Source: Patiria pectinifera (lineage: Eukaryota > Echinodermata > Asteroidea > Valvatida > Asterinidae). From it: a stretch of DNA of 64,000 nucleotides. The stretch is from positions 15,996,001 to 16,060,000 of the forward strand of contig CM057141.1 in the NCBI GenBank assembly GCA_029964075.1. Reading direction: 5' to 3'. The position numbers and the translations under genes were made by a program. The notes under the pieces were generated by a model. That model was not told the DNA's origin. It searched no databases and was given only the letters and a program-made list of their open reading frames with translations. Below are positions 10,735-22,440 of the stretch, piece by piece (the stretch's first letter is position 1; each line of letters starts with the position of its first letter).

Positions 10735-13700
10735 ACCTAGAAATGTGTTTGTGGACAAACACAAGCTGTTTCGGAAATTTAAAATACTCTGTGCACGTGA
10801 TGAACACTTGATGAAGTCACTTCGAAAGTCATCCGCCAAGTGAAAAGTCAATCAGACATACAGTGCCAAAGTACATGGTTTGAAAAAAAACGTGTACAAA
10901 ACCTATGGGGAAAATACATCTTTAATGTGAAGTAACCTTTCACCTGACGATATCACGATCACGAATTTCTTCTAGGACCATCTGTGGGTGGTAGTCTAAG
11001 TGTGTACCAAGTCTAAAGTCGATCGGATTTACGAAAGTGCCAAAGTAGAATGTTTTAAAACGTGTACAAACCCTACGGGGAAAAATGCATCTTTAATGTG
11101 ACGTAACCCAACACCTGATGACGTCACGATCACAAATTTCTTCAAGGACCATTTGTGGGTGATGTTCTTAGTGTGTGCCAAGTGTAAAGTCCATCGAATT
11201 TACGAAAGTGCCAAAGTGGAGTGATTTAAAACGTGTACAAACCCTATGGGGAAAATACATCTTTAATGTGACGTAGCCTGACACCTGAGAATGTCACAGT
11301 CACGAATTTCTTCTAGGGCCATCTGTGGGTGGTGGTCTAAGTATGTATCAAGTCTGAGGTCGATCGGATTTACAAAGAGGCCAAAGTAGAATGTTTTAAA
11401 ACGTGTACAAACCCTACGGGGAAAAATGCATCTTTAATGTGACGTAACCCAACACCTGATGACGTCACGATCACAAATTTCTTCAAGGACCATCTGTGGG
11501 TGATGTTCTTAGTGTGTGCCAAGTGTAAAGTCCATCGAATTTACGAAAGTGCCAAAGTGGAGTGATTTAAAACGTGTACAAACCCTATGGGGAAAATGCA
11601 TCTTTAATGTGACGTAGCCTGACACCTGAGAATGTCACAGTCACGAATTTCTTCTAGGGCCATCTGTGGGTGGTGGTCTAAGTATGTATCAAGTCTGAGG
11701 TCGATCGGATTTACAAAGAGGCCAAAGTGGAGTGTTTTAAAACGTGTACAAAACATATGGGGGAAAATGCATCTTTAATGTGACGCAACCTGACACCTGA
11801 TGACGTCACGATCACAAATTTCTTCTAGGACCATCTGTGGGTAGTGGTCTAAGTATGAATTAAGTTTAAAGTCGATCGGATTTACGAAGATGCCAAACTG
11901 GAGTGTTTTAAAACGTGTACAAAACATATGGGGAAAATGCATCTTTAATGTGACGTAACCTGACACCTGATGACGTCACGATCACAAATTTCTTCTAGGA
12001 CCATCTGTGGGTGGTGGTCTAAGTATGTACCAAGTCTGAAATCAATCGGATTTAAAAAAGTGGCAAAGTGGATTGGTGGAAGAAACGTGTGTTAAACCTA
12101 TGGAGAAAAAGTCTGAAAAAGGAGAAGAAAAAAAAACTAGAAATGTGTTTGTGGACAAACACAAGCTGTTTCGGAAATTTAAAATACTCTGTGCACGTGA
12201 TGAACACTTGATGAAGTCACTTCGAAAGTCATCCGCCAAGTGAAAAGTCAATCAGACATACAGTGCCAAAGTACATGGTTTGAAAAAAAACGTGTACAAA
12301 ACCTATGGGGAAAATACATCTTTAATGTGAAGTAACCTTTCACCTGACGATATCACGATCACGAATTTCTTCTAGGACCATCTGTGGGTGGTAGTCTAAG
12401 TGTGTACCAAGTCTAAAGTCGATCGGATTTACGAAAGTGCCAAAGTAGAATGTTTTTAAACGTGTACAAACCCTACGGGGAAAAATGCATCTTTAATGTG
12501 ACGTAACCCAACACCTGATGACGTCACGATCACAAATTTCTTCAAGGACCATCTGTGGGTGATGTTCTTAGTGTGTGCCAAGTGTAAAGTCCATCGAATT
12601 TACGAAAGTGCCAAAGTGGAGTGATTTAAAACGTGTACAAACCCTATGGGGAAAATACATCTTTAATGTGACGTAGCCTGACACCTGAGAATGTCACAGT
12701 CACGAATTTCTTCTAGGGCCATCTGTGGGTGGTGGTCTAAGTATGTATCAAGTCTGAGGTCGATCGGATTTACAAAGAGGCCAAAGTAGAATGTTTTAAA
12801 ACGTGTACAAACCCTACGGGGAAAAATGCATCTTTAATGTGACGTAACCCAACACCTGATGACGTCACGATCACAAATTTCTTCAAGGACCATCTGTGGG
12901 TGATGTTCTTAGTGTGTGCCAAGTGTAAAGTCCATCGAATTTACGAAAGTGCCAAAGTGGAGTGATTTAAAACGTGTACAAACCCTATGGGGAAAATGCA
13001 TCTTTAATGTGACGTAGCCTGACACCTGAGAATGTCACAGTCACGAATTTCTTCTAGGGCCATCTGTGGGTGGTGGTCTAAGTATGTATCAAGTCTGAGG
13101 TCGATCGGATTTACAAAGAGGCCAAAGTGGAGTGTTTTAAAACGTGTACAAAACATATGGGAAAAAATGCATCTTTAATGTGACGTAACCTGACACCTGA
13201 TGACGTCACGATCACAAATTTCTTCTAGGACCATCTGTGGGTGGTGGTCTAAGTATGTACCAAGTCTGAAATCAATCGGATTTAAAAAAGTGGCAAAGTG
13301 GATTGGTGGAAGAAACGTGTGTTAAACCTATGGAGAAAAAGTCTGAAAAAGGAGAAGAAAAAAAAACTAGAAATGTGTTTGTGGACAAACACAAGCTGTT
13401 TCGAATATTTAAAATACTCTGTGCACGTGATGAACACTTGATGAAGTCACTTCGAAAGTCATCTGCCAAGTGAAAAGTCAATCAGACATACAGTGCCAAA
13501 GTACATGGTTTGAAAAAAAACGTGTACAAAACCTATGGGGAAAATACATCTTTAATGTGAAGTAACCTTTCACCTGACGATATCACGATCACGAATTTCT
13601 TCTAGGACCATCTGTGGGTGGTAGTCTAAGTGTGTACCAAGTCTAAAGTCGATCGGATTTACGAAAGTGCCAACGTAGAATGTTTTAAAACGTGTACAAA

Positions 13701-15305
13701 CCCTACGGGGAAAAATGCATCTTTAATGTGACGTAACCCAACACCTGATGACGTCACGATCACAAATTTCTTCAAGGACCATCTGTGGGTGATGTTCTTA
13801 GTGTGTGCGAAGTGTAAAGTCCATCGAATTTACGAAAGTGCCAAAGTGGAGAGATTTAAAACGTGTACAAACCCTATGGGAAAAATGCATCTTTAATGTG
13901 ACGTAGCCTGACACCTGAGAATGTCACAGTCACGAATTTCTTCTAGGGCCATCTGTGGGTAATGGTCTAAGTATGTATCAAGTCTGAGGTTGATCGGATT
14001 TACAAAGAGGCCAAAGTGGAGTGTTTTAAAACGTGTACAAAACATATGGGGGAAAATGCATCTTTAATGTGACGTAACCTGACACCTGATGACGTCATGA
14101 TCACAAATTTCTTCTAGGACCATCTGTGGGTGGTGGTCTAAGTATGAATTAAGTTTAAAGTCGATCGGATTTACGAAGATGCCAAACTGGAGTGTTTTAA
14201 AACGTGTACAAAACATATGGGGAAAAATACATCTTTAATGTGACGTAACCTGACACCTGATGACGTCACGATCACAAATTTCTTCTAGGACCATCTGTGG
14301 GTGGTGGTCTAAGTATGTACCAAGTCTGAAATCAATCGGATTTAAAAAAGTGGCAAAGTGGATTGGTGGAAGAAACGTGTGTTAAACCTATGGAGAAAAA
14401 GTCTGAAAAAGGAGAAGAAAAAAAAACTAGAAATGTGTTTGTGGACAAACACAAGCTGTTTCGGTTATTTGAAATACTCTGTGCACGTGATGAACACTTG
14501 ATGAAGTCACTTCGAATGTCATCTGCCAAGTCAATCAATCAGATATATAGTGCCAAAGTATATAGAAAAACGTGTACAAAACCTATGGGGCAATATGCAT
14601 CTTTAATGTGAAGTAACCTTACGCCTGATGATGTCACAATCACCAATTTCTTCTAGGACCATCTGTGGGTGGTAGTCTAAGTGTGTACCAAGTCGAACGT
14701 CGATCGTATTTACAAAAGTGCCAAAGTAGAATGTTTTAAAACGTGTACAAACCCTATGGGGAAAAATGCATCTTTAAAGTGACGTAACCCAACACCTGAC
14801 GACGTCACGATCGCGAATTTCTTCTAGGACCATCTGTGGGTGGTGGTGCAACTATGTATCAAGTCTGAGGTCGATTGGATTTACGAAGAGGCCAAAGTGG
14901 AGTGTTTTAAAACGTGTACAAAACATATGGGGAAAAATCATCTTTAATGTGACGTAACCCGACACCTGATGACGTTATGGTCACGAATTTCTTCTAGGAC
15001 CATCTGTGGGTGGTGGTCTAAATATGTTTAAAGTCTGAGGTCGATCGGATTTACGAAGAGGCCAAAGTGGAGTGTTTTAAAACGTGTACAAAACATATGG
15101 GGAAAAATGCATCTTTAATGTGACGTAACCCGACACCCGATGACGTCACGGTCACGAATTTCTTCTAGGACCATCTGTGGGTGGTGGTCTAAGTATGTAC
15201 CAAGTCTGAAATCGATCGGATTTAAAAAAGTGCCAAAGTGGACTGGTGGAAGAAACGTGTGTTAAACCTATGGAGAAAAAGTCTGAAAAAGGAGAAGAAA
15301 AAAGA
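10735..15305. repeat. Satellite array, ~170-bp monomers with higher-order repeat, block 2
   Basis: Same ~170-bp monomer as block 1, organised as higher-order repeats opened by CTAGAAATGTGTTTGTGG, which recurs near 10738, 12136, 13365 and 14427. The second and third openings are 1230 bp apart with near-identical content (about seven monomers). The first interval is about one monomer longer and the last about one shorter, which fits unequal exchange. TGACGTCA is kept in many monomers, for example 11801 and 15141. No gene is seen. Confidence 0.93.
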
Positions 15306-15331
15306 AAAAAAAAAATCTTAACGAAAACAAG

Positions 15332-15741
15332 AGCTGTTTCGGTGTGTCACCGAAACAGCTAAAAAAAAAAGAAAAAAGAAAAAAAAAAATCTTAACGAAA
15401 ACAAGAGCTGTTTCGGTGTGTCACCGAAACAGCTAAAAAAATCTTAACGAAAACAAGAGCTGTTTCGGTGTGTCACCGAAACAGCTAAAAAAAAAAGAAA
15501 AAAGAAAAAAAAAAATCTTAACGAAAACAAGAGCTGTTTCGGTGTGTCACCGAAACAGCTAAAAAAAGAAAAAAAAAAACTTTAACGAAAACAAGAGCTG
15601 TTTCGGTTGTAACCGAAACAGCTAAAAAAAAAAAAAAAATCTTAACGAAAACAAGAGCTGTTTCGGTGAGTCACCGAAACAGCTAAAAAAAAAATCTTAA
15701 CGAAAAACAAGAGCTGTTTCGGTGTGTACACCGAAACAGCT
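15332..15741. repeat. Array of seven perfect hairpins in A-rich spacers
   Basis: Seven inverted repeats start at 15332, 15406, 15458, 15532, 15596, 15656 and 15712. Each follows an A-run and CTTAACGAAAACAAG (or a close variant). The arms are 13-14 bp (AGCTGTTTCGGTG with CACCGAAACAGCT) and a poly-A spacer follows each hairpin. Apical sequences vary, but the arm ends change in matched pairs, so pairing is kept. The array lies exactly at the edge of the satellite domain. Confidence 0.92.
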
Positions 15742-15845
15742 AAAAATCAAAACAGGAGTCAAATTATGCTTGGTCTCATGAACTTTATTTTAACTTTACT
15801 TAAAAAAGCATTTCAAGAAATTATTTGAGTGTATGAACTTACTAC

Positions 15846-16752
15846 ATCAATAAAAAAAGGCACCAAAATACGCTGAAAATGGCAAAACAAAAATTGACAA
15901 TAAGGTTAATAGAACAGAAATGTGTATTTTTATGAACTGCATTAAAACAATTAGCATATCATAGCATAGCGTATTCGTAGCTTTGTGGCGTTGTGCTAGC
16001 GTTTAGCACGGTAGTGGTTAGCGTACGTATAGTAGCGGTTTGCTGCAATGCTATAAACACGAAGAATAGCTAACCTTATGGTGCATCCTTTAAATACACA
16101 TCAAAAGAGGATATGAAATTAGATATACTATCTTGATTATCAATGTCATAAGCACACTGAATTACCAAAGAAATCTCACCCGGGTATCACAATTTTAATC
16201 GGAAACATTGTTTGTCCAAACAAATAATCAATCAAGAACAATCGTGTTGAGGTCAGTTTAAATATTTGAACACGGTTTCTAATTGATGTATAATTAATTA
16301 ATATAATTAATTGCCACATAATATTTTGCCAATAATTACTCCGACTTGGCTCACTCAACTAAAACAACTTCAAGATAACATCTTTTGTTACATCAGGATT
16401 AGTTAAATCAAACTAAGAAACGAGTGACATCCGTAGACGGTGAGATTTTTAGGATCGCAAGGCGAAAAAAATCAAGCAGGATAAACATTTGCTTCACGAC
16501 CTCGCGGGGCAGAAAACTCAGCCAAAAAAATGTACCGCACAAAAGGGAACATTTTGTGAGCAAACGGCCTCGACTGACTTTTTGCTCAGCACGTGGCCTC
16601 GGCGGTAAGTGTGATCTGCACAAGCTTGGACGCAATGAGTTCAATTTGAAGTAACTTTCCACAGGTTTGAGGTAACTTTTCCGGCCCAGTTTAAACAAAC
16701 AACTTTTCGGAAATTTCAGATTTGTATAGTGGCTTGATTATTTTTGATAAAA
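15846..16752. other. Non-coding flank downstream of gene A
   Basis: No gene is seen. It contains short GCATAGC-type repeats near 15950-15990 and AT-rich sequence. The same flank lies at 24135-25037 and, carrying an inserted element, at 32801-34732. Short open frames near 16408-16698 are not coding-like and recur only because the segment is duplicated. Confidence 0.7.
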
Positions 16753-18415
16753 TTAATTGAATTCTCGTTGCTTAATTATTACTACTGCATCCCAGCCAAT
16801 GGTCAGCAGTATGGCGTCATTTTTCCTCTCGGAGCAGTCGCTGCTTGCGAGATACTCCATCATGGATCTCTGTTCGGCCGCCGCCTCCTTGAAGTGAACG
16901 GTTTGGGTCAGGAAATCCACCAGCAGGCTGCCTTCCTCAGAAGCTTCGTCGAAGCACTTGGTGATGTCGCAGCTCGTGGGTTGGTGGTACTGCGTGTACG
17001 GGATGCCACGGCGGTCCAATAAATTGAGTAAATCCCTCGAAGTTCCTTGTAGTTCACAACCGGCCCGACCATAAAGTTGAGGAAAGCGGTCCAGAAATCG
17101 CTGCCATCCGGTGTTTTCTGAACAGAAACGTACACCAAAAAATCTCAACTTATCCCCACCTTTTGTGTTAACGCCAATAAAAGTGGTTCTTCAAGACTGA
17201 CTTTGGGAGCTACAGTGCTAAACAAATTGGCCTTAACCTAACACTTTTCTTTCGGGGTGAGGGGGAGGGGTGACGTCGGTCAACAATATTCCTCGTGTGC
17301 CTGACCTATATGCGCATTATGGCGATAACATTCCCAGGATGCTTTGAGTTTCCTTTAGAATATTCTGTATAAACCATTGCCAGCGCCCTTGCATAGAATA
17401 AAATCCGTTGGGAGCCGATACGTGCTACGCCAAAATAATAAGATTGAGCACTTTGCATAAAATACTGACCTTGCCTTAGGATCACAAGTAATGCTCCTCC
17501 TGGGATCAGTAAGTCGTACAGATACATCACGGAGCTATCAAAGTTGTCCACGTAGTACATGGAGTGAACTGCGCTGATGAAATGGAACTTGGTCACATAT
17601 CCCGCCTCTTGGTATTGCTCAATAGTCTGCTGCCGAAAGTCAAACTTAACATCGTGTAGCTGGTGAGCTTTCGTTTGAGCAAATGCCTTGTATTGGACCA
17701 GCAACTTCTGAGAAGGGTCAATTACACGATTATTGATGAGCGGGAAACGCTTTTTGAGCTGCTCCAACATCAAACAATCCATCTCACCTATATAATGGCC
17801 ATAATAAAATAAAAAAATATTATAGGCAATGACAATTAGTGTCAATAAATAGTCTTGCAAGAAGACATGTCTTGAGCTGTTCAAATCATGTCAGATGTCG
17901 GGCTGCAATAATGAGAGTATATCGTCCGTTAGCCGGCCTGTAGTCTTGGTCCAATCAAGATAGGATTTGGATTTGACTTCTCAAACTGCCTTCAGGTCGA
18001 CCTCGTGACGATACAGAACGGTACGTGGCGATTGACATTTCAGGATCAACTGTTCGGCACACAAAATCACCGATATTTTGCGACCTGAGTGCAAGCTTCG
18101 ATGATAATAAGGCGATCGACATCAGTCGGCGCTCCAAAAAAAATAGACAGTCGCAAAAATAGGAGAAAAATATTGTTTGTAACTTTTCCATTTGTGAACG
18201 GTATTCTTACCTGACCCACTGCCTACTCCCAGGACCCGTAGCTTTTCTTCTCCGTCCAGTGTGATCTGGAGCCTACCAACCACCGCCTCGCTAAACACAC
18301 CGTCCACCCAGTCACAGTACGCCTTGAATTTGGCAGACCGAGCGCAGAAGACTTTGAAAGCCTTATCATAGTGGTCCTGATTGTTGAACAGACTCGGCAG
18401 TGATTTCGTTTCCAT
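16753..18415 (-). CDS. HNMT-like methyltransferase, copy A (3 coding exons)
   Basis: Predicted SAM-dependent methyltransferase of the histamine N-methyltransferase family, cytosolic by family. Coding exons on the minus strand: 18211-18415, 17470-17787 and 16753-17117, joined by GT-AG introns. The total is 888 bp or 295 residues, against 292 for human HNMT. Residues 61-69 (VLGVGSGSG) form SAM motif I. NNRVIDPS gives an acidic residue where human has the SAM-ribose ligand Glu89. FHFISAVHSMYYVD and CFDEASEEG match conserved HNMT blocks. The start METKSLPSLFNN matches the other copies and has A at -3 and G at +4. By eye, human Glu28, Gln143 and Asn283 (histamine contacts, from memory) correspond to Lys, His and Ile. 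The substrate is therefore probably not histamine, or is bound differently. No break in the frame was seen. Confidence 0.87.
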
Positions 18416-18658
18416 GTTCTCTTCCCTTCTGGATTTAGTTTCAGCGTGACAACCTTCATGAGCGAGACAGGTGTGGAGGCCAATGTCAAAAATTAGCGTC
18501 CAGTCAACAATTTACAGTTCATTTCGAAGATGCACGAGAAAACTGTTTGCGACCAGCTACAATCACACCTTACTTTTCATAATCCTCTTCCTACATTTCA
18601 GACAGCGCTAGCGTATCGTAATGTGCCACAGTACTGAAACGGCACATTATTGAGACTG

Positions 18659-19644
18659 CAGAGTTGTAATGACTCGAGTCAATGACTCGACTCGAGTCCG
18701 ACTCGAGTCACAATTTTTGGTAAATGACTCGGCTCGACTCGAGTCACTGCGAGCAAATGACTCGAGTCGACTCGAGTCCTTCGTCAGAAGACTCGAATCG
18801 AATCGAACGAAGGCTAATAAGACTCGAGTCCCAAAAATAAAAGAACAACTTTGCGAAAAGTATTTGCAATGACTTACTGTGCAAAATGTATGCTCACTTC
18901 GCTTTGCGAATTAGTCATGTATAAATATACAACGTGTCACAGATTCCCACCTCATGGTTCTAGAACGCACAAAATACTATCCAGGAACCATATTTTTCGC
19001 TTCATCAAATTAGGTTTGCCCTTCACCAACGTATAAACATTGTTTACTCAGTGTGTTACCTCCCGAGTGAAAGTTGGAAAAAAACACTCGGGTGGAACTC
19101 GAACCCACGACCTCCTGCTTTCTAGTGCAGATGTCTTACCACTCGACCGAGCTAACGGGATCGGTTGGCTGGTTCGAATCTGATGTACATAGCAGCGGGT
19201 ACCGCATAAACTATTGTAAGATGGAATTTTGCGTCGGGGTGATATAAATCAAATTCGTTTGCCCTTCACCGACATATAAACGCAAGAAGGGCAAACCTAA
19301 TTTGATTTATATCACCCGACGCAAAATTCCATCTTCTAATAGATTTTTCGCTGTTTCACCATTGGCTTTAGGCGAATTCTTATAAAGCTCTTGGATTCGA
19401 ACGCTTGCTAAACTTATGGCCTCCTTTTATAAATGTTGGTATATAGTGTTCAAATATTCGTGACTCGAATTGACTCGAGCTAAATATTTGACTCGACTCG
19501 ACTCGACTCGACCTTTCGACCTAATGACTCGACTCGATTCGAGTCACTTCTTTAAAATGACTCGACTCGATTCGAGTCACTTCTTTAAAATGACTCGACT
19601 CGACTCGACTCGAGTCACAAAAATCAGTGACTCGTTACAACTCT
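18659..19644. mobile_element. CTCGA-rich hAT-type non-autonomous element, unit 1 (full length, with insert)
   Basis: The termini are inverted: CAGAGTTGTAATGACTCGAG on the left and CTCGTTACAACTCTG on the right. Blocks of GACTCGACTCGAGTC-type palindromic repeats lie just inside both ends. ATTGAGA occurs just outside both ends, a partial target-site duplication. A SINE-like segment (19011-19338) is embedded. The counterpart in unit 3 (32925-33931) has a clean 8-bp target duplication, which fixes the boundaries. No transposase is encoded. Confidence 0.8.
19011..19338 (-). mobile_element. tRNA-derived SINE-like/foldback insert
   Basis: Minus-strand 19085-19157 has pol III boxes: TAGCTCGGTCGAGTGG (A box) and GGGTTCGAGTTCC (B box), with a paired T arm. 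The acceptor strands do not pair, so this is tRNA-derived rather than a working tRNA. To its right lies a long inverted repeat, TAAGATGGAATTTTGCGTCG (about 19216) against its complement ending at about 19337. The same insert is in unit 2 at 27688-28015. Confidence 0.65.
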
Positions 19645-20134
19645 GATTGAGAGTGGAAAAAAAATCCCTTAATAGCCAGGAAACAACAAACAGGTTACCT
19701 TGCTGGTTTTGCTCGACCTATTAGCTCTGCTTTTGACACACTTGTTCACGTTAATATCCTTATCCTTTTGGACACTTGAATAATAAAATTCGGAGTCGAT
19801 GGTTCAGGCCATATTTGTTTGGAAGATGTGGTCAACGGTATAATGTCTGATAACTTATGAGCACGACCTTGTGTGGGGTGTTCCACAAGGTTCCTGTTAG
19901 GGTCCATTATTTAAGTGTGGAAATTACATTGTGCAGGTCGAAAAATACATAGCCTATTAGCCTTACCAAATAAGGTCTCTGTTTTGCATCGTTGGATTCT
20001 TGATTGTTCACCAATTATAAGCAAGACCATAGGCTTGAAAATGCTATGCAATCTGATTAGCTAGTCTGACCAAACTTTTGAGAAAATCAGCGATTTCTTC
20101 ATGCACAATGTTTATTGGGACACGCTGTAGTGAG

Positions 20135-20700
20135 CAGAGTTGTAACGAGTCACTGATTTTTGTGACTAGTCGAGTCGAGTCATTAGGTCAAGAAGGTCGA
20201 GTCGAGTCGAGTAGAGTCACAGTGTGTAGTCGAGTCGATCTGCCGAGTCGAGTGCAATATTTAGCTCGAGTCAAATCGAGTGACGAATGTTTGAACACTA
20301 TAATCATAACAAATAATGACAAGAGAGAGAGAGTCATTTATCACTAACATTTAAAAAGAAGTGAAACGTCGGTGTTATAATAGGTTTGGCTTTCGGGGTC
20401 ATAATTTTGTTCGCTGATCGCTGACAACATCAAAACCAAATTGCATTATACAAAACTGTTTCTGATTATTTAAAAGTGGGCATATATCTATTTAGTTTTT
20501 AAAATGAGGGCATACATTTAGCCGGCGTTCAAATTCAAGAAGTTAATCAGAAATCGCCCAAAGCCAATGATGAAACCACGAATTGGAAAATGTGTTTTAT
20601 GTCCGGTTCCGGGATAGCATTTTTGTGCGTTCCAGAACCACAAGGTGGGAGTCTGTGACGCGTTGTATGTTACTTTGTACTTGACAAGCGGCCGCTGTAC
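20135..20700. mobile_element. CTCGA-rich hAT-type element, one-ended fragment, unit 1
   Basis: Starts with CAGAGTTGTAACGAGTCACT and a GTCGAGTCGAG-rich block. It then follows the internal sequence of the unit-3 element (32925-33931) in reverse orientation, including the TTCGCTGATCGCTGACAAC and ACCACAAGGTGGGAGTC segments. The opposite terminus is absent, so it is truncated. Confidence 0.72.
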
Positions 20701-21313
20701 CGTATTCGCAAAGTGACTTGAATATAAGCCAAATCATCTGACTCAAGAGTCAGCTTTCTCTGTTATGGAATCATGTATTAAGGATTTACGTACTTGGATG
20801 CCCGCAAGTGGGTTATTCTTAACGGATAGCTAATCTGAATTCTTGGTTATTGGTACTCGTCAGCAATTGGCAAAGGTTAAGACAGACGGGATACAGGTTG
20901 GGGGATCAGTTGTCAGCTCCGTGACTCTTGCCCGGAACTTGGGAGCATGGTTTTGATGTTAAGCTCTATGAAAGATCATGTTGTTAGAACGTGCAGTTAA
21001 GCATTTTATTATCTTCATGGACGTTTTTAAGACGTGCTAGTACTGAAACACTTGTCCATGCATTTATTACTTCCAACTTTTGGATTACCGTAACAGCTTC
21101 CTCGATCTATGGGATACTTTATGTGCATTGAGACCGTCTTCGGCGTGATCAAAATTAATGCATGTGCAAGGCTTATGTGCAACATGTACAAGTACTGTCA
21201 TATCACACCTGTTTTTATTTATCTTCACTGGCTTCCAATTAGGTCAAGAAGTGTTTTTTAAATCGTGTTGCTTGTTTTAAAAATATTACATGCTGCTTGC
21301 CCTGAATATTTGA

Positions 21314-21454
21314 CTCAAATATTATTTCCATAGTTTTGGAGCAGACGGAGTGGATCATGTGATCATGAAACTGCACTACAATAGTGGAGGACTGGAGGGC
21401 CTTGACATAGTGGCCCGGATCGTTGAAAAGAGTCGGCATTAATTTTGTGTCCAT
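21314..21454 (-). pseudogene. Relic of HNMT-like exon 1, unit 1
   Basis: Minus-strand sequence starting MDTKLMPTLFNDPGHYVKA aligns with the HNMT-like exon 1 start METKSLPSLFNNQDHYDKA. Weaker similarity continues for about 30 residues (…HSVCSKTMEII against …GVFSEAVVG). The SAM motif is lost, and no exon 2 or 3 follows on the minus strand before gene A's own flank. It is probably the remnant of a fifth paralogue, and is also present in unit 2. Confidence 0.6.
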
Positions 21455-22049
21455 GTGTCCTCTTCTCTTCTCGATATTTGACAGTTGTAGACAACCTGCA
21501 GAATGGACTGAATTTGAATCCAAAGAAATTAATTGATTGACTTAAAAAGTCTCAATTATTTCTTGATTGAAATTCGAGGAAATTCCCCCCCCCAAAAAAA
21601 AAATTAAATTAATATAGACCTTCGGAGAAAAAAACCTGCTTGGAATCAACAAGGAGCTATGAATTAGAATGACATAGGGGAGTATGTATGGGGGACCCCC
21701 GTGCACCCCCCCCCCCCTTCCCCCGAACTAATTTTCACCAATTTTGGGGGTGCCTTTTAGGGTTTTAAAACACGTTTTGGATGTTAACAGTAAAAAGAAA
21801 ACCGATACGAAGGAGATATCCAAGATGGCGGCCAATATGGCCGCCAAAAATGGTAAAAACTGGGGAAAAAATAGACATTTGAAAAAGGCAGCACTTTCTG
21901 ATTAGCCTATAGTATAAAGTGGGTGAGTATGCTTCTAAAGCAAAAAAAATCACTACAAACTAAGCCTAAATGTGAAAATCAAAATTTGACAAAGTTCGAC
22001 ATGTTTTTGTACATGGTGGAAGTGTGGCCTTTTTTTACGAAGGTAGTCC

Positions 22050-22440
22050 AGTAAATTGGCCGGATTTATGGAACCCGTATGCCACCAAAAACATATCTCT
22101 TCGCTTGAAAGAGTCCAGAGGCGAGCTGCACGTTTCGTCTGCAAGGATTTTTCAAGAAGAAGCAGCGTAACTCAGATGTTGGCTACCTTGGGCTGGACAT
22201 CACTTGAAGAGAGGAGGGAATCACAAGGTCATCAACAACACAGTAAACATTCAAACCAGATGCACTGCAACCGAAAAGTAACAGACAAAGGAGGGGGAAC
22301 AACTGCCAATGCAATGAAATCACCGCAAGAACCAATGTCTACATGCAATCCTTCCTACCAAGAACTGTAAAAAAAAAATGGAACAAATTACCTGTCATCA
22401 ATGCTCCAAACCACAATCAATTCAAATCCTTGATTTAGTG
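22050..22440 (+). mobile_element. LINE 3' fragment (reverse transcriptase C-terminal region), unit 1
   Basis: The plus strand encodes ISSLERVQRRAARFVCKDF, followed by SRRSSVTQMLATLGWTSLEERR. This is the hallmark C-terminal tail of many CR1/Jockey-like LINE polymerases. The related downstream SFLPRTVRKRNKLP motif is read in another frame. The fragment is short, frame-broken and lacks the catalytic core. The unit-2 copy is at 30715-31098. Confidence 0.75.

Noticed and set aside
1-15305. Short Cys/Phe/Ser-rich open frames in the satellite (e.g. 12042-12251, 13272-13481, 14332-14538)
   Set aside because: They recur at the higher-order repeat period and read through monomer junctions; they are repeat artefacts.
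15332-15741. Bacterial-type intrinsic terminators (stem-loops next to A/T runs)
   Set aside because: The window is animal DNA with spliced genes. The stems are arrayed in tandem, AT/GC-mixed, and have A-runs on both sides.
16908-17138. Alternative frame of gene A exon 3 beginning KTPDGSDFWTAFLNF
   Set aside because: It is a shadow. The phase left by exon 2 and the match to gene D and HNMT require the frame reading NTGWQRFLDRFPQLYG.
19085-19157. Functional tRNA gene on the minus strand
   Set aside because: The T arm and pol III boxes are present, but the acceptor strands do not pair and the anticodon arm is off-register. The copy in unit 2 has a different insertion. It is read as tRNA-derived.
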